Shown here in pieces: positions 20,241 through 29,463 of a stretch of DNA of 64,000 nucleotides (its first letter is position 1; every line of letters starts with the position of its first letter). The position numbers and the translations under genes are program-made. The DNA is from JACVRW01 sp034664125 (GTDB taxonomy: Bacteria; Actinomycetota; Thermoleophilia; Solirubrobacterales; Thermoleophilaceae). The notes beneath the pieces are model-generated. The model was given only the letters and a program-made list of their open reading frames with translations. It was not told the DNA's origin and did not search any database. The DNA lies in NCBI GenBank assembly GCA_034664125.1, contig JAXDIG010000017.1, positions 1 to 64,000 of the forward strand. Reading direction: 5' to 3'.

Positions 20241-20434
20241 CGCGAATTGCTGGCGGCCAGCGTGGGCTGCACGGCGGCCTGGCTGCGACGCGGACGCAGC
20301 GCCGGCAGGAGCATCCAACGCATGCGGCGGCGGCGCTGCCGCGACGGGCGCGGGTGGTGACTCGCGACCATCGGGGCGTACGGGTCGTACGGCAGCGACC
20401 TGGTGGCGTAGGCGAGGGGGGCTGCGGAGTTCAC
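20237..20434 (-). CDS. Very short basic protein upstream of coupled gene
   Basis: A 65-codon frame starting GTG (MNSAAPLAYATRSLPYDPY), ending with the ATGA overlap into the 19932-20240 gene. The middle is highly basic (RPSRQRRRRMRW), which could bind nucleic acid or membrane. The overlap is the main reason to call it a gene. It may serve as a leader peptide for translation of the next gene. Confidence 0.4.
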   Translation of the reverse strand: MNSAAPLAYATRSLPYDPYAPMVASHHPRPSRQRRRRMRWMLLPALRPRRSQAAVQPTLAASNSR

Positions 20435-20572
20435 GGAGGGCCTTTCTGTTTGCTCGAGCACCGGGGGGCGCTTCGGTCTGGCAGAGCCTCCCGCAGCAGC
20501 CGCACGAAGTGTGAGGGGTTCATCACACAACGGGTCGAGTCGTGGCGAAATGGGCCTATAGAGTCCTGGTGG

Positions 20573-21469
20573 ATGACCACGACGTCGCCCTCGATCGCGA
20601 GCCGCGCCACGCTTCCGGCAGGGCTGCGGCTCGGCCCCGTCCACCTCACGGTGACCGACCTGGACCGCTCGGTCGCCTTCTACGAGTCCGCGATCGGCCT
20701 GCAGCTTGCGCGCCGCGACGGCTCCGAGGCCGCGCTCGGCGCGGGTGGCGAGGACCTGCTCGTGCTCACCGAGGAGGCCGACGCGCGGCCCGCCGGCCGT
20801 CATGCCGGCCTCTACCACTTCGCGCTGCTGCACCCCTCGCGACTCGAGCTGGCCCGCGCCGCACAGCGGTTGATCGCCACACAAACGCCGGTCAGCGGCG
20901 CCTCCGATCACAAGATCTCCGAGGCGATCTACCTTCCCGATCCCGACGGCAACGGCATCGAGCTGGCCGCCGACCGCTCGCGCGAGCACTGGGGCGACCT
21001 GGGCGACCCCACGGCGCTGGGCGGGCCGGAGCCGCTCGACATGCCAGGTCTGATGGCGCTCGTCGAGGGCTCGGAGCCGCAGGCCCACGTCTCCCCGGAT
21101 CTGACCGTGGGGCACGTGCACCTGCACGTAGGCGACGTCGAGGGCGCGCTGGCCTTCTGGCGCGACCTGATCGGCTTCGAGGTCATGACCCGCTTCCCGA
21201 GCGCGGCGTTCATCGCGGCCGGCGGCTATCACCATCACCTCGGCCTCAACACCTGGCGCGGGGAGGGGGTGCCGCCCATGCCTACGGGCACCGTCGGCCT
21301 GCGGCACTGGACGGTCGTCCTGCCGGAGCCCGCCGACGTGGCGGCCGTGCGCGAGCGGCTGACCGGAGCGGGCGCGCCGGCGGAGGAGCGGGACGGCGGG
21401 TTCCTCACCCGGGACCCCTGGAACAACAACGTGCTGGTCACCAGCGCCGGGGCTCACGCCCCCCGCTGA
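20573..21469 (+). CDS. Two-domain VOC protein, catechol-dioxygenase-like (CatE type)
   Basis: A 298-residue protein of two glyoxalase/VOC domains (about 15-130 and 175-290). Each begins with a paired strand carrying a histidine: GPVHLTVTDLDRSVAFY and VGHVHLHVGDVEGALAFW. Acidic partners lie in GNGIELAADR. Such proteins are Fe/Mn extradiol dioxygenases or relatives, close to Bacillus CatE. The substrate is unknown. A TATAGAGT box precedes the ATG by eight bases. Confidence 0.8.
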   Translation: MTTTSPSIASRATLPAGLRLGPVHLTVTDLDRSVAFYESAIGLQLARRDGSEAALGAGGEDLLVLTEEADARPAGRHAGLYHFALLHPSRLELARAAQRLIATQTPVSGASDHKISEAIYLPDPDGNGIELAADRSREHWGDLGDPTALGGPEPLDMPGLMALVEGSEPQAHVSPDLTVGHVHLHVGDVEGALAFWRDLIGFEVMTRFPSAAFIAAGGYHHHLGLNTWRGEGVPPMPTGTVGLRHWTVVLPEPADVAAVRERLTGAGAPAEERDGGFLTRDPWNNNVLVTSAGAHAPR

Positions 21470-21473
21470 CGGC

Positions 21474-23237
21474 TCAGAGCTCGGGCAGGTTCACGCCGGC
21501 CTCCATCGCGAGGCCGTCGCGCAGCGGCAGGCGGCGCGGGGCCCGCCGCTCGAGCAACGGGCGGCCGCCGGAGATGTGGGCGGCGCGCCAGTTCGCCTTG
21601 CTGACGCCTTCGGCGGTCAGGTCCAGCTCGAGGATGCCGGTGGAGCTGGTTTCCGGCGACTGGGCGCCGAACACGAAGTTGCCGAGCGAGTACGCCACGA
21701 TCGCGCCGCCCTGGCGGCGCACCGGCTGCAGCGTGTGCGGGTGGGCGCCGATCACGACCTGGGCGCCGGCCCGCACAGCCACGTCGGCCAGCTCGCGCTG
21801 GCGGGCGCTCTCGAGCGTCTGCCTCTCGATGCCCCAGTGGAAGGTGGCGACCACGATGTCCGCCTTGCGGCGCGCGGCGTGCACGGCGGCGGCGATCTGG
21901 TCCGGCCTGGCCCAGGCGGTGCCAGGGCGGCCGGGCGCGGCGGCGAACTCCAGGGGGGCGATCTCGGAGAAGCCCACGAAGGCGACTTTCAGGCCGAGCC
22001 GCTCGACCACCTGGGGCGCGAGCGCGCGCCGCAGGTTCGGGCCGGCCCCGACGGCCTTCATGCCGAGGCGCTGGACCCCGCGGACGGTGTCGATCGTCGC
22101 CTCGGGGCCGTAGTCGCCGACGTGGTTGTTGGCGAGGTTGAGGACGTCGATGCCGGAGTTGCGGCGCAGGCCCGCCAGCGCCGCGGGCGTGGCGCGGAAG
22201 TTGTACTCCTTGACGACGGGCTCGCCGCGCGTGGAAACCGCGCACTCGAGGTTGCCGAAGGCGAGGTCGGCCGCTTTCAGCGCCTTGCCGGTGCCCTGCC
22301 AGGGGTAGTCCGGGCCGTTGGCGGCGATCGCGTCGCCGGGCACGTCGCCGAGGTTGATGTCGCCGACCGAGGCCAGCCGCAGGGGCCGGACGGTGACCGC
22401 CACGGGCGTGGTGGTGGCGCCGGCGGCGCTGGCGCGCAGCATCACGCGACCGGGGCGCGCGAGCACGCGGCCGCGGAGGGCGAAGTGGCCGTCGCCGTCG
22501 GCCGTCGCGTGGGCGAAGGCGTGCCAGCTGCCGTCCTTCGAGCGGGATTCGAGCGCGACGCCGGCGTCGTGGGGAGCGTCCTTGCCCTCGAAGGAGATCC
22601 AGCCCCCCGGAGCGACCACACGAGCGGAAGCTTCGGCGCGTATGTCACCGCCGAAGCCGGGCAGGCCGCCCGAGCCGATCGAGGCGGCAAGGCAGACCAC
22701 GACTCCGACGGCCGACGCAAGGCCGAGCAGAGCGACGGCGCGCTCACGGGCGGGGCCGGGGAGGAGGGGCGGGCGCGGGGGTCGGGCAGGCGGTGCGGCC
22801 TGCTCGACGGGTGGCGGCGGCGCGGGCGGTGCGGCGCGTTGGGCGGGCGGCGCGGGCGGTGCGGCCCTCTCGGCGGGCGGTGCGGCCCTCTCGGCGGGCG
22901 GCGCAACGGGCGGTTCGGGCACCACTCCGGCCGCTCCGCCCGCCGGCGTCGAGGGCCTGAGCGGGCTCGCGGCGGGTGGGGCGGCGGGCGAGCTCGGCGT
23001 GGGGGGCGCTTCCGGGGCTTCCGGCAGGCGGCGCACGGAGATCTCGTCGACCTGTGGCTCGGGCGCGACCACGTAACCGTGGGCCCGGGCGCGGCGCCGG
23101 GCTCGGGACTCCTCGCGCAGGCGCTCGCGTTCCGCGGCCGTCCGCTCACGCGTGTCCTCGGGGCTGCGCTTGCGCGCCGCGGCGGTCTGGGGGCGGAGCC
23201 CCGCGTCCGGCTTGGTCGTGTCCTGCTCGGTTGCCAT
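21474..23237 (-). CDS. CapA-family protein with long proline-rich cytosolic arm
   Basis: A 587-residue protein. The N-terminal 60 residues are charged and helical; residues about 75-165 are a Pro/Ala repeat tract (AERAAPPAP-type units); one membrane helix follows (about 175-195). Outside lie a small beta domain (about 205-290) and a CapA metallophosphatase-like domain (about 295-560), with SVGDINLGD, NLANNHVGDYG and GAHPHTLQPV. CapA proteins take part in poly-gamma-glutamate or related capsule handling. The ATG at 23237 avoids overlap with the divergent gene at 23368. Confidence 0.82.
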   Translation of the reverse strand: MATEQDTTKPDAGLRPQTAAARKRSPEDTRERTAAERERLREESRARRRARAHGYVVAPEPQVDEISVRRLPEAPEAPPTPSSPAAPPAASPLRPSTPAGGAAGVVPEPPVAPPAERAAPPAERAAPPAPPAQRAAPPAPPPPVEQAAPPARPPRPPLLPGPARERAVALLGLASAVGVVVCLAASIGSGGLPGFGGDIRAEASARVVAPGGWISFEGKDAPHDAGVALESRSKDGSWHAFAHATADGDGHFALRGRVLARPGRVMLRASAAGATTTPVAVTVRPLRLASVGDINLGDVPGDAIAANGPDYPWQGTGKALKAADLAFGNLECAVSTRGEPVVKEYNFRATPAALAGLRRNSGIDVLNLANNHVGDYGPEATIDTVRGVQRLGMKAVGAGPNLRRALAPQVVERLGLKVAFVGFSEIAPLEFAAAPGRPGTAWARPDQIAAAVHAARRKADIVVATFHWGIERQTLESARQRELADVAVRAGAQVVIGAHPHTLQPVRRQGGAIVAYSLGNFVFGAQSPETSSTGILELDLTAEGVSKANWRAAHISGGRPLLERRAPRRLPLRDGLAMEAGVNLPEL

Positions 23238-23367
23238 GGCGCAACCGCGTGCGGGACACCTGCCCACGCGCGGCTGTAGTTCTTTCGCCGCGCGGCGGCG
23301 GCGTCCTCCGCCGGGCACCCGTAGCGCCTTTCGTGGCGCCGGCCGGCTTCTATAGTTGACAGTGGTT

Positions 23368-23727
23368 ATGGGAAAGACTTGGGTACTCGATACGGAGACG
23401 AAGGGCACCGGCGCGAACATGGTTCCGCTCGAGAAGGTGCTCGAGCGTCCCGCGCCTCCCGAGCAGCCGCCGCAGCGTCCGAAGCGGCCGGCGCGGAGCC
23501 ACTCGGACGCGTCCGCCGCGGCGCCCCCAAAGCCGCGCAGGCCCGAGCCCAAGCCGGAGCCCGAGCGCACCGCCACGGCCCTGCCGCCCGGCCACGTACG
23601 CAAGAAGGCCACCGGCGAGCTCGGCAAGGTGCAGGCGGTCGATTCGCGGGCCGGCACGGCGACCGTCCGCTGGCTCAAGAGCGGCGCGACCTCTACCGTG
23701 CCGCTTTCCGCGATCGCGCGCCGCTAA
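23368..23727 (+). CDS. Small basic protein with C-terminal beta domain
   Basis: A 119-residue cytosolic protein. The start MGKTWVLDTETKGTGANMVPLE is followed by a Pro/Arg/Lys-rich linker (about 25-75) and a short C-terminal domain (GHVRKKATGELGKVQAVDSR to the end) that looks like a KOW/SH3-type barrel. This suggests nucleic acid or ribosome binding; that is inference. A TATAGT box lies 11 bases before the ATG. Confidence 0.6.
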   Translation: MGKTWVLDTETKGTGANMVPLEKVLERPAPPEQPPQRPKRPARSHSDASAAAPPKPRRPEPKPEPERTATALPPGHVRKKATGELGKVQAVDSRAGTATVRWLKSGATSTVPLSAIARR

Positions 23728-23875
23728 CGCCGCCCTGGGGCGTACTATTCGCCTCGTGGGTCGCCGAAGATAGACAGCCCTCCGCAGCTCCGGGAGGCAG
23801 GCCGCCTGGGTGCCGAGTGCCCCGACCCCGGAGCAGCTCGGGGGTGGCGCCAGGGCGCCGCCCAAGTGGCGCGTG

Positions 23876-24910
23876 TCAGTGCAGCGCCGCGGCGCCGATG
23901 TGGTCCAGGAGCCCGACCGGCTGCGGGTCGCCGCCGTCCTCGAGCACCAGTGCGCCGCCGGGCCAGTACGGGTGGGGCGGGCGCGCGTGGTGCACGAGCA
24001 GCGGCTCGTAGACCCAGCTGCCGCTGTTGACGATGCGCGGCCGGCCGCCGGGGCCAAGCCAGGCCTGGGGATCGTCGCCGGGCAGCGGGCCGAGGCGGTG
24101 GACGTGGCCGAAGACCACCCACTCCGCGTCGACCCCGAGGCGGTGCACCACCCGCGCGAGCGCCGGGATGCTGGCGCGGCGCATCTGGGCGCCCAGCAGC
24201 TTCACCGTCACCGGTGACATCCGCCGGCTCATCATCCCGCGCGGTACGCGCGGCGCGCGCGGCATGGTGGCGGCGCGCAGCAGCTCCGCGAGGTCGTCCA
24301 CCAGGCCGGCCAGCGGGCGCGGGAGCCAGCGCGTGAGCAGCGCCTCCACGCGCGTCAGCGACGGTCCGCCGGCGCGCTCGTAGTCGACCGGCCTCGCCCC
24401 GTCGTTGGGCAGGCGCCCGAGCAGGCCACGCGCGACCCCGAAGGCCGCCTCGGGCAGCAGGTGGCGGTCGAGATAGTGGCCGTGAGTCGCCCAGACACGG
24501 TCGGACAGCCATACGCCGGGGTAGCGCACGCGCACCTCGGCTGGGCCGAGCCAGGCGGTCAGGCGCGCCAGCGCGGGCGTCGCGTCGGAGGGGATCGCGG
24601 CGTCGACGGTCGGCGGCGCTCCGTTCGCCCGCAGCCACGGTCCCACCAGCTCGCCGTCGTGGTTGCCCGGCACCAGGATCACCTCGGTGCGAGGGTCGAG
24701 CCGATCGCCCACCGCCCGCAGCACCGGCTCCGCCACCTCGAGCGCGTGCTCCGTCCGCCCCTCGAGCAGCTCGACCACGTCGCCGAGCAGCACCAGGCGG
24801 TCGACGCCGTCGAGCGCGCCCAGCAGCGCCTCGAGCGCGGCGGGCCGCCGCAGGACGTCCCGCCGCAGGCGGGCGCCCAGGTGAAAATCCGAAACCACCA
24901 AGGTGCGCAT
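23876..24910 (-). CDS. Calcineurin-like metallophosphoesterase
   Basis: A 344-residue enzyme with the five metal-binding blocks of the family in order: SDFHLG (residues 7-12), LGDVVELLEG, PGNHDGEL, ATHGHY and FGHVHRLG. These bind two metal ions to hydrolyse phosphomono- or diesters. A long helical insertion (about 170-250) separates blocks four and five. The layout resembles LpxH/UDP-sugar hydrolase-like enzymes, but the substrate cannot be assigned. It is divergent from the epoxide-hydrolase-like gene 58 bases away. Confidence 0.82.
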   Translation of the reverse strand: MRTLVVSDFHLGARLRRDVLRRPAALEALLGALDGVDRLVLLGDVVELLEGRTEHALEVAEPVLRAVGDRLDPRTEVILVPGNHDGELVGPWLRANGAPPTVDAAIPSDATPALARLTAWLGPAEVRVRYPGVWLSDRVWATHGHYLDRHLLPEAAFGVARGLLGRLPNDGARPVDYERAGGPSLTRVEALLTRWLPRPLAGLVDDLAELLRAATMPRAPRVPRGMMSRRMSPVTVKLLGAQMRRASIPALARVVHRLGVDAEWVVFGHVHRLGPLPGDDPQAWLGPGGRPRIVNSGSWVYEPLLVHHARPPHPYWPGGALVLEDGGDPQPVGLLDHIGAAALH

Positions 24911-24968
24911 GCCGCGACCATGGCAGACGGCGGCGGGGCATTGACCCTGGCGGCGTAGAGTTGCGCCC

Positions 24969-25859
24969 ATGCGTCCAGCCATGCCCGACGTCGCCGGGGT
25001 CGAGCATCGGGAGGTCCTCGTGCGCGGATTGCGGATCCACGTGGCGATCGCCGGACCGGTCGACGGGCATCCGGTGTTGCTCCAGCACGGCTGGCCGCAG
25101 CACTGGTACGAGTGGCGCCATCTGATCGCGGCGCTCGCGCATGCCGGCAACCGAACGATCGCCTCGGACTTTCGCGGCTTCGGCTGGTCCGAGTACCCGC
25201 CCGACGAGGACTTCCTCAAGGAGACGCTGGTCGACGACGTGATCGCCCTCTGCGCGGAGCTCGGCCACCGACGGGTGTCGTTCGTCGGCCACGACTGGGG
25301 TTGCTGGGCGGGCTGGCTGCTGTGCCTGCGGCAGCCCGAGCTCGTCGATCGCGCCGTCCTGCTCTCGGCGCCGCCGCCGTTCCCGCCGGACCGGATCGAT
25401 CTCGCCGGGCTCGGGCGCTTGACGCGGCTGGCATACCAGCTCCCGATCGCGGCGCCGCTGCCGAACGCCGTCAAGCGCGCCATCTTGCGCCGCGCGGGGG
25501 AGACATTCGGCCTCGATGCCTCGGACGTCGAGGCCTACCTCGAGCCGCTCAGCCAGCCGGCTCAGCTGCGGGCGAGCACGCTGCTCTACCGGCAGTTCCT
25601 CCTGCACGAGGTCGGCCCGCTGCTCGCACGCCGCTACGCCGGCCAGCGCTTGACCGTGCCGGTCCGGTTCATGGTCGGCAGCGAGGACCTGCTCTTCTAC
25701 GAAGGGCTCGTCGACGAGCCGGCGCCCTACGCGGACGACTACCGGGGTGAGGTGCTGCGCGGCGTCGGCCACTTCATCCCCGAGGAGGTCCCGGACCTGC
25801 TGCGCGACAGGGTGCTGGAGTTCCTGGCCGCGCCGGTCGCGGCGCGACCCGCCGGCTAG
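24969..25859 (+). CDS. Alpha/beta hydrolase, epoxide hydrolase or dehalogenase type
   Basis: A 296-residue alpha/beta hydrolase. The nucleophile elbow is GHDWG with Asp109, which marks epoxide hydrolases and haloalkane dehalogenases rather than serine esterases. HGWP supplies the oxyanion hole, and GVGHFIPEE carries the catalytic histidine. SEDLLF holds the probable acid. The ATG follows a TAGAGT hexamer by seven bases. A second alpha/beta hydrolase starts about 40 bases after the stop. Confidence 0.85.
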   Translation: MRPAMPDVAGVEHREVLVRGLRIHVAIAGPVDGHPVLLQHGWPQHWYEWRHLIAALAHAGNRTIASDFRGFGWSEYPPDEDFLKETLVDDVIALCAELGHRRVSFVGHDWGCWAGWLLCLRQPELVDRAVLLSAPPPFPPDRIDLAGLGRLTRLAYQLPIAAPLPNAVKRAILRRAGETFGLDASDVEAYLEPLSQPAQLRASTLLYRQFLLHEVGPLLARRYAGQRLTVPVRFMVGSEDLLFYEGLVDEPAPYADDYRGEVLRGVGHFIPEEVPDLLRDRVLEFLAAPVAARPAG

Positions 25860-25902
25860 GCGCCTGCTCGGCCTGGCGGCTCGAGCTCCTACACTCGTGC
25901 CC

Positions 25903-26844
25903 GTGCCGCGCTCGCAGACAACCACCGCCCGGCGGCTGCCCGAAGCCGACTTCGAGCTCAAGGAAACCCTGCTCCACGGGCACCGCGTGGCCTACCGCAG
26001 CGCCGGTTCGGGGCCCGCCATCGTGCTGGTTCACGGCATCACCTCCACGTCGGCCACGTGGGAGCAGGTGATGCCCTACCTCGCGACCCGATTCACCGTC
26101 ATCGCCCCGGACCTGCTCGGACACGGACAGTCCGCAAAGCCCCGCGGCGACTACTCGCTCGGCGCCTACGCCAGCGGCGTCCGCGACCTGATGGTGTCGC
26201 TCGGACACGAGCGAGCCACCTTCGTGGGCCACTCGCTCGGCGGCGGCGTCGTGATGCAGCTCGCGTACCAGTTCCCGGAGCGCTGCGAGCGGCTCGTCCT
26301 CGTAGACAGCGGCGGCCTCGGCCGAGAGGTCAACTTCCTGCTGCGGTCCGCCACCCTGCCGCTCTCCGAGGTGGTGCTGCCGCTGCTGGCGAGCAGCCAC
26401 ATCCTGGGCGCTGGGCGCGCGGTGAGCCGCCTCGCCGGCCGGCTAGGGGTCCGCGCGGGTACCGATGTCGCCGAGCTCGCCAAGGGCCACGCGTCCCTGG
26501 CCGATGCCGAGGCGCGCGCCGCGTTCGTGCACACGCTGCGCACCATCGTGGAGCCGGGCGGGCAGCGGGTCAACGCCAGCGACCGCCTCTACCTGGCCCA
26601 GAACATCCCGTTCATGCTGGTTTGGGGCGAACGCGACTCGATCATCCCGGTCGAGCATGCCCGCACCGCGCACGAGCTCGTCCCCTCCAGCCGACTCGAG
26701 GTGTTCGAGAACGCCGGGCACTTCCCTCACGTCGACGATCCTCAGCGCTTCCTGGACGTGCTGTTCGACTTCCTCGGCTCCACCGAGCCGGCCCGGATGG
26801 ACCCCAAGGCGTGGCGGGAGATGCTCAAGGCGGGGGCTGACTAG
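25903..26844 (+). CDS. Alpha/beta hydrolase with serine nucleophile
   Basis: A 313-residue alpha/beta hydrolase. The nucleophile elbow is GHSLGG (Ser111), the oxyanion segment is HGITSTSATW, and the catalytic His is in NAGHFPHVDD with the acid in WGERDSIIP. It is a probable esterase, lipase or C-C hydrolase of unknown substrate. The GTG at 25903 is seven bases after TACACT; another GTG at 25897 is only one base away, so 25903 is preferred. Its TAG stop and that of the convergent peroxiredoxin gene share one CTAG. Confidence 0.8.
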   Translation: MPRSQTTTARRLPEADFELKETLLHGHRVAYRSAGSGPAIVLVHGITSTSATWEQVMPYLATRFTVIAPDLLGHGQSAKPRGDYSLGAYASGVRDLMVSLGHERATFVGHSLGGGVVMQLAYQFPERCERLVLVDSGGLGREVNFLLRSATLPLSEVVLPLLASSHILGAGRAVSRLAGRLGVRAGTDVAELAKGHASLADAEARAAFVHTLRTIVEPGGQRVNASDRLYLAQNIPFMLVWGERDSIIPVEHARTAHELVPSSRLEVFENAGHFPHVDDPQRFLDVLFDFLGSTEPARMDPKAWREMLKAGAD

Positions 26845-27305
26845 GCCAGCTCGCTGAGCGCCCCGAGCACGAGGGCGTCGTGCTCGGCCGGCTTCACGTT
26901 TTCGAACACGCGCGCGACGTTCCCGTCCGGGTCGACGAGCACGCTGGAGCGCTGGTTGCCGAAGTACGTCCGCCCGTAGTTGTTCTTCTCGACCCAGACG
27001 CCGTAGCGCTGCGCGACCTCCCCGCCCTCGTCCGAGAGCAGCGTGAACGCCAGCCCGTACTTGTCGGCGAAGGCGCGCAGGTCGGGCACCGGGTCCGGTG
27101 ACACACCCAGCACGACCGCGTTGGCGGCCTGGTAGTCCGCGGAGTGGTCACGCGCGCTGCAGGCCTGCGCTGTGCACCCGGGGGTGTCGGCCTTGGGGTA
27201 GAAGTAGACGAGCGCCCAGTGGCCGCGCAGGTCCGACAGGCTGACGGGGTTGCCGTCCTGGTTGTCGAGCGTGAAGTCGGGCGCCGGCCCGCCGGCGGGG
27301 ATCAT
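26841..27305 (-). CDS. bcp: Thiol peroxidase, BCP/PrxQ type
   Basis: A 154-residue peroxiredoxin that reduces hydrogen peroxide and lipid hydroperoxides, recycled by thioredoxin. The peroxidatic Cys44 lies in DTPGCTAQAC with the resolving Cys49 five residues later, the alpha2-type PrxQ arrangement. The conserved FYPKADTPGC context and the closing ENVKPAEHD segment are present. The gene is divergent from the SLOG/TPR protein gene. Confidence 0.92.
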   Translation of the reverse strand: MIPAGGPAPDFTLDNQDGNPVSLSDLRGHWALVYFYPKADTPGCTAQACSARDHSADYQAANAVVLGVSPDPVPDLRAFADKYGLAFTLLSDEGGEVAQRYGVWVEKNNYGRTYFGNQRSSVLVDPDGNVARVFENVKPAEHDALVLGALSELA

Positions 27306-27368
27306 GAGCTGCTGAGGTGTAGCAGGCCCGGGGTGGAACACGTGGTTGCGAGTGGCTACGGTCGCGGT

Positions 27369-29453
27369 GTGTCCTTGTCCGGGGTCGATCTCATGCGTCC
27401 GCGCGCGTTCGTGGTATCGCCCTTCGGACACAAGGAGATTCGGGCGGCGGCGGACGGCGAGCCTGCCGTCGAGGTGGACTTCGACGAGCTCTACGAGCTC
27501 CTGCTTCGCCCAGCGCTCGACCAGGCCGGCATCGAGCCCTTTCGCGCCGACCAGGAGGCGGGCGCCGGAGACATCCGGACCGACATGTTCTTCGAGCTGG
27601 TCACCGCTGACGTCGTGCTCGCCGACATCTCGATACTGAACCCGAACGTCTTCTACGAGCTGGGCGTGCGGCACGGGATCGCCCAGCGGGGCGTGTTCAT
27701 GGTCCACGGTGGCTGGAGCCGTCGGCCGTTCGACGTGGCGCCGGACCGCACGTTCGGCTACGAGGGCGCGTTGTTCGAGCCGTCGGCCGCCCGCGAGGAG
27801 CAATGGACCGCGCGGGTGCGCGAGGAGGTCGCGCAGCTGGCGCGCCGCCTGCGCGACGCGCTGCAGGTCGACGCGCAGGGCGTGGGCAGCCCGGTCTATG
27901 CCTCGCTGCCGGGGCTACGGCCGGCCGACTGGTCCGGCATAAGAACGGCTCGCAGCAGGTACTTCATGGGAGTGCTCGACGACTGGGGACAAAGGGTGCG
28001 AATCGCCGGCCGCAACGGCAACGCCGGAGACATCCTCACGCTGGCCGAGGATGCTCCGACCCGCTTCCATCGCGGACGGCTGCTGTTCGACGCCGCCCGT
28101 GCGCTCATCGATCTCGGTCGATTCCACGCCGCCCGCGGGGTGCTGCTGGATGTGCTCGCGCTGGAGCCGGACAACTTCCAGGCGGATTGCCAGCTCGGTC
28201 TGGTCCTCAACCGCCTGGGCCGCACCGACGAGGCGGAAGAGCACATGAAGCGCCTCGTGCGCGGGCACCCGGGCGACCCCGAGGCAAGCGGGATGCTGGG
28301 ACGGGTGTACAAGGACATGTGGAGGGCGCGCTGGGAGAAGGTCGCCGACGCAACCGAGCGAAAGCAGGCCGCTGTCCAGCACTCGGGGCTCGTGTCGGCG
28401 GCAGCGGACAGCTACAACCGGGCCTACCGGCGCCATCTCGACTACTACAACGGCATCAACGTCGTTGCCCTCGTCCGGCTGCTGGAGCACCTCCGCACCG
28501 CGACGGGCCAGCAGCCGGTGGCGCCGGCCATCACCGATGTCGACGATGTGTGCGTGGCAGTTCGAGTGGCCGCCGGGGCGGCGCTGGAGCGCGCCGCTGA
28601 CGTGCCGGACGAGCCGGACCAGCCGGACGAGACGATCTGGGCGGCCAGCACGCTCGGCGAGCTGGCGGTGGTCGCCGGCGACGCCGACGAAGCGCGTCGC
28701 CACTACATGAGAGCGGCGAGCGCGCCGGGCGTCACCTACTTCCAGTTGGACTCGATGCTCTCGCAGCTGCGCCTCTTCGAGCTGCTTGGGTTTCAAGAGC
28801 AGGCGCTGGCGGCCGCGCGGGGGGTGCTGGCAGACGCGCTCACCCACCAGCCCCAACCGGCGCGGCGGTTCTCGAAGGTCGTGGTCGCGAGCGGGCACAT
28901 GATCGATGCGCCGGATCGCCCGCAGCCGCGCTTCCCGCCCGAGCTGGAGCCCGCCGTCCACGCCCGGATGGCCGCTCAGCTGGACGACTGGGGCATCGGC
29001 GCTGGTGACCTCGCCATTTGCGGGGGAGCCCGGGGCGCGGACATCCTGTTCGCCGAGCTCTGCCTCGAGCGCGGCGCGGACGTGCACCTGTTCCTCGCGC
29101 TCCCACGGGCGGAGTTCCTCGCCGAGTCGGTACGGCTTCCGGGTACGGATTGGGAGGACCGCCACATCGCTCTGCTGGCCCGATGCGAGGAGGAGTCGCA
29201 ACCCGAGCGGATCGGCGCGGCGCCGGAAGGCATGTCCGTGTTCGCACGCAACAACAGGTGGATGATCAATACGGCCCGCGCCGAGGCCGACGCGGACGTC
29301 GACGGGCTCGCAGTCGAGCGCCTGCACGCCCTGCTGGTCTGGGATGAGCGTCCGACGGGCGACGGACCGGGAGGCACCTCGGACTTCGCGGCCGCGGTGG
29401 AGTCTCTCGGCGGCCGCCTCGCAGTCATCAATCCGACGACGGTCGACAAGTGA
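27369..29453 (+). CDS. TIR/deoxyribosyltransferase-like, TPR and SLOG-like protein
   Basis: A three-part protein of about 694 residues. Residues 10-115 form a Rossmann-like domain with SPFG near the start and LNPNVFYELG, the signature of TIR-like/nucleoside deoxyribosyltransferase-like domains; the Glu is the expected catalytic residue. Residues about 200-490 are helical TPR-type repeats of the kind seen in TRAF-binding (DUF4071) proteins. Residues about 495-615 hold a second Rossmannoid with ICGGARGADILFAELCLERG, a SLOG/LOG-like nucleotide-binding pattern. Such parts sense or process NAD-derived nucleotides in immune systems. GTG 27369 lies six bases after TACGGT; ATG 27393 is the alternative. 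First gene of a five-gene run. Confidence 0.75.
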   Translation: MSLSGVDLMRPRAFVVSPFGHKEIRAAADGEPAVEVDFDELYELLLRPALDQAGIEPFRADQEAGAGDIRTDMFFELVTADVVLADISILNPNVFYELGVRHGIAQRGVFMVHGGWSRRPFDVAPDRTFGYEGALFEPSAAREEQWTARVREEVAQLARRLRDALQVDAQGVGSPVYASLPGLRPADWSGIRTARSRYFMGVLDDWGQRVRIAGRNGNAGDILTLAEDAPTRFHRGRLLFDAARALIDLGRFHAARGVLLDVLALEPDNFQADCQLGLVLNRLGRTDEAEEHMKRLVRGHPGDPEASGMLGRVYKDMWRARWEKVADATERKQAAVQHSGLVSAAADSYNRAYRRHLDYYNGINVVALVRLLEHLRTATGQQPVAPAITDVDDVCVAVRVAAGAALERAADVPDEPDQPDETIWAASTLGELAVVAGDADEARRHYMRAASAPGVTYFQLDSMLSQLRLFELLGFQEQALAAARGVLADALTHQPQPARRFSKVVVASGHMIDAPDRPQPRFPPELEPAVHARMAAQLDDWGIGAGDLAICGGARGADILFAELCLERGADVHLFLALPRAEFLAESVRLPGTDWEDRHIALLARCEEESQPERIGAAPEGMSVFARNNRWMINTARAEADADVDGLAVERLHALLVWDERPTGDGPGGTSDFAAAVESLGGRLAVINPTTVDK

Positions 29454-29463
29454 GGGGCGGTAA

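Noticed and set aside
23238..23678. Longer start for the CapA-like gene
   Set aside because: It would overlap the divergent gene at 23368 for hundreds of bases; the ATG at 23237 gives a plausible N-terminus.
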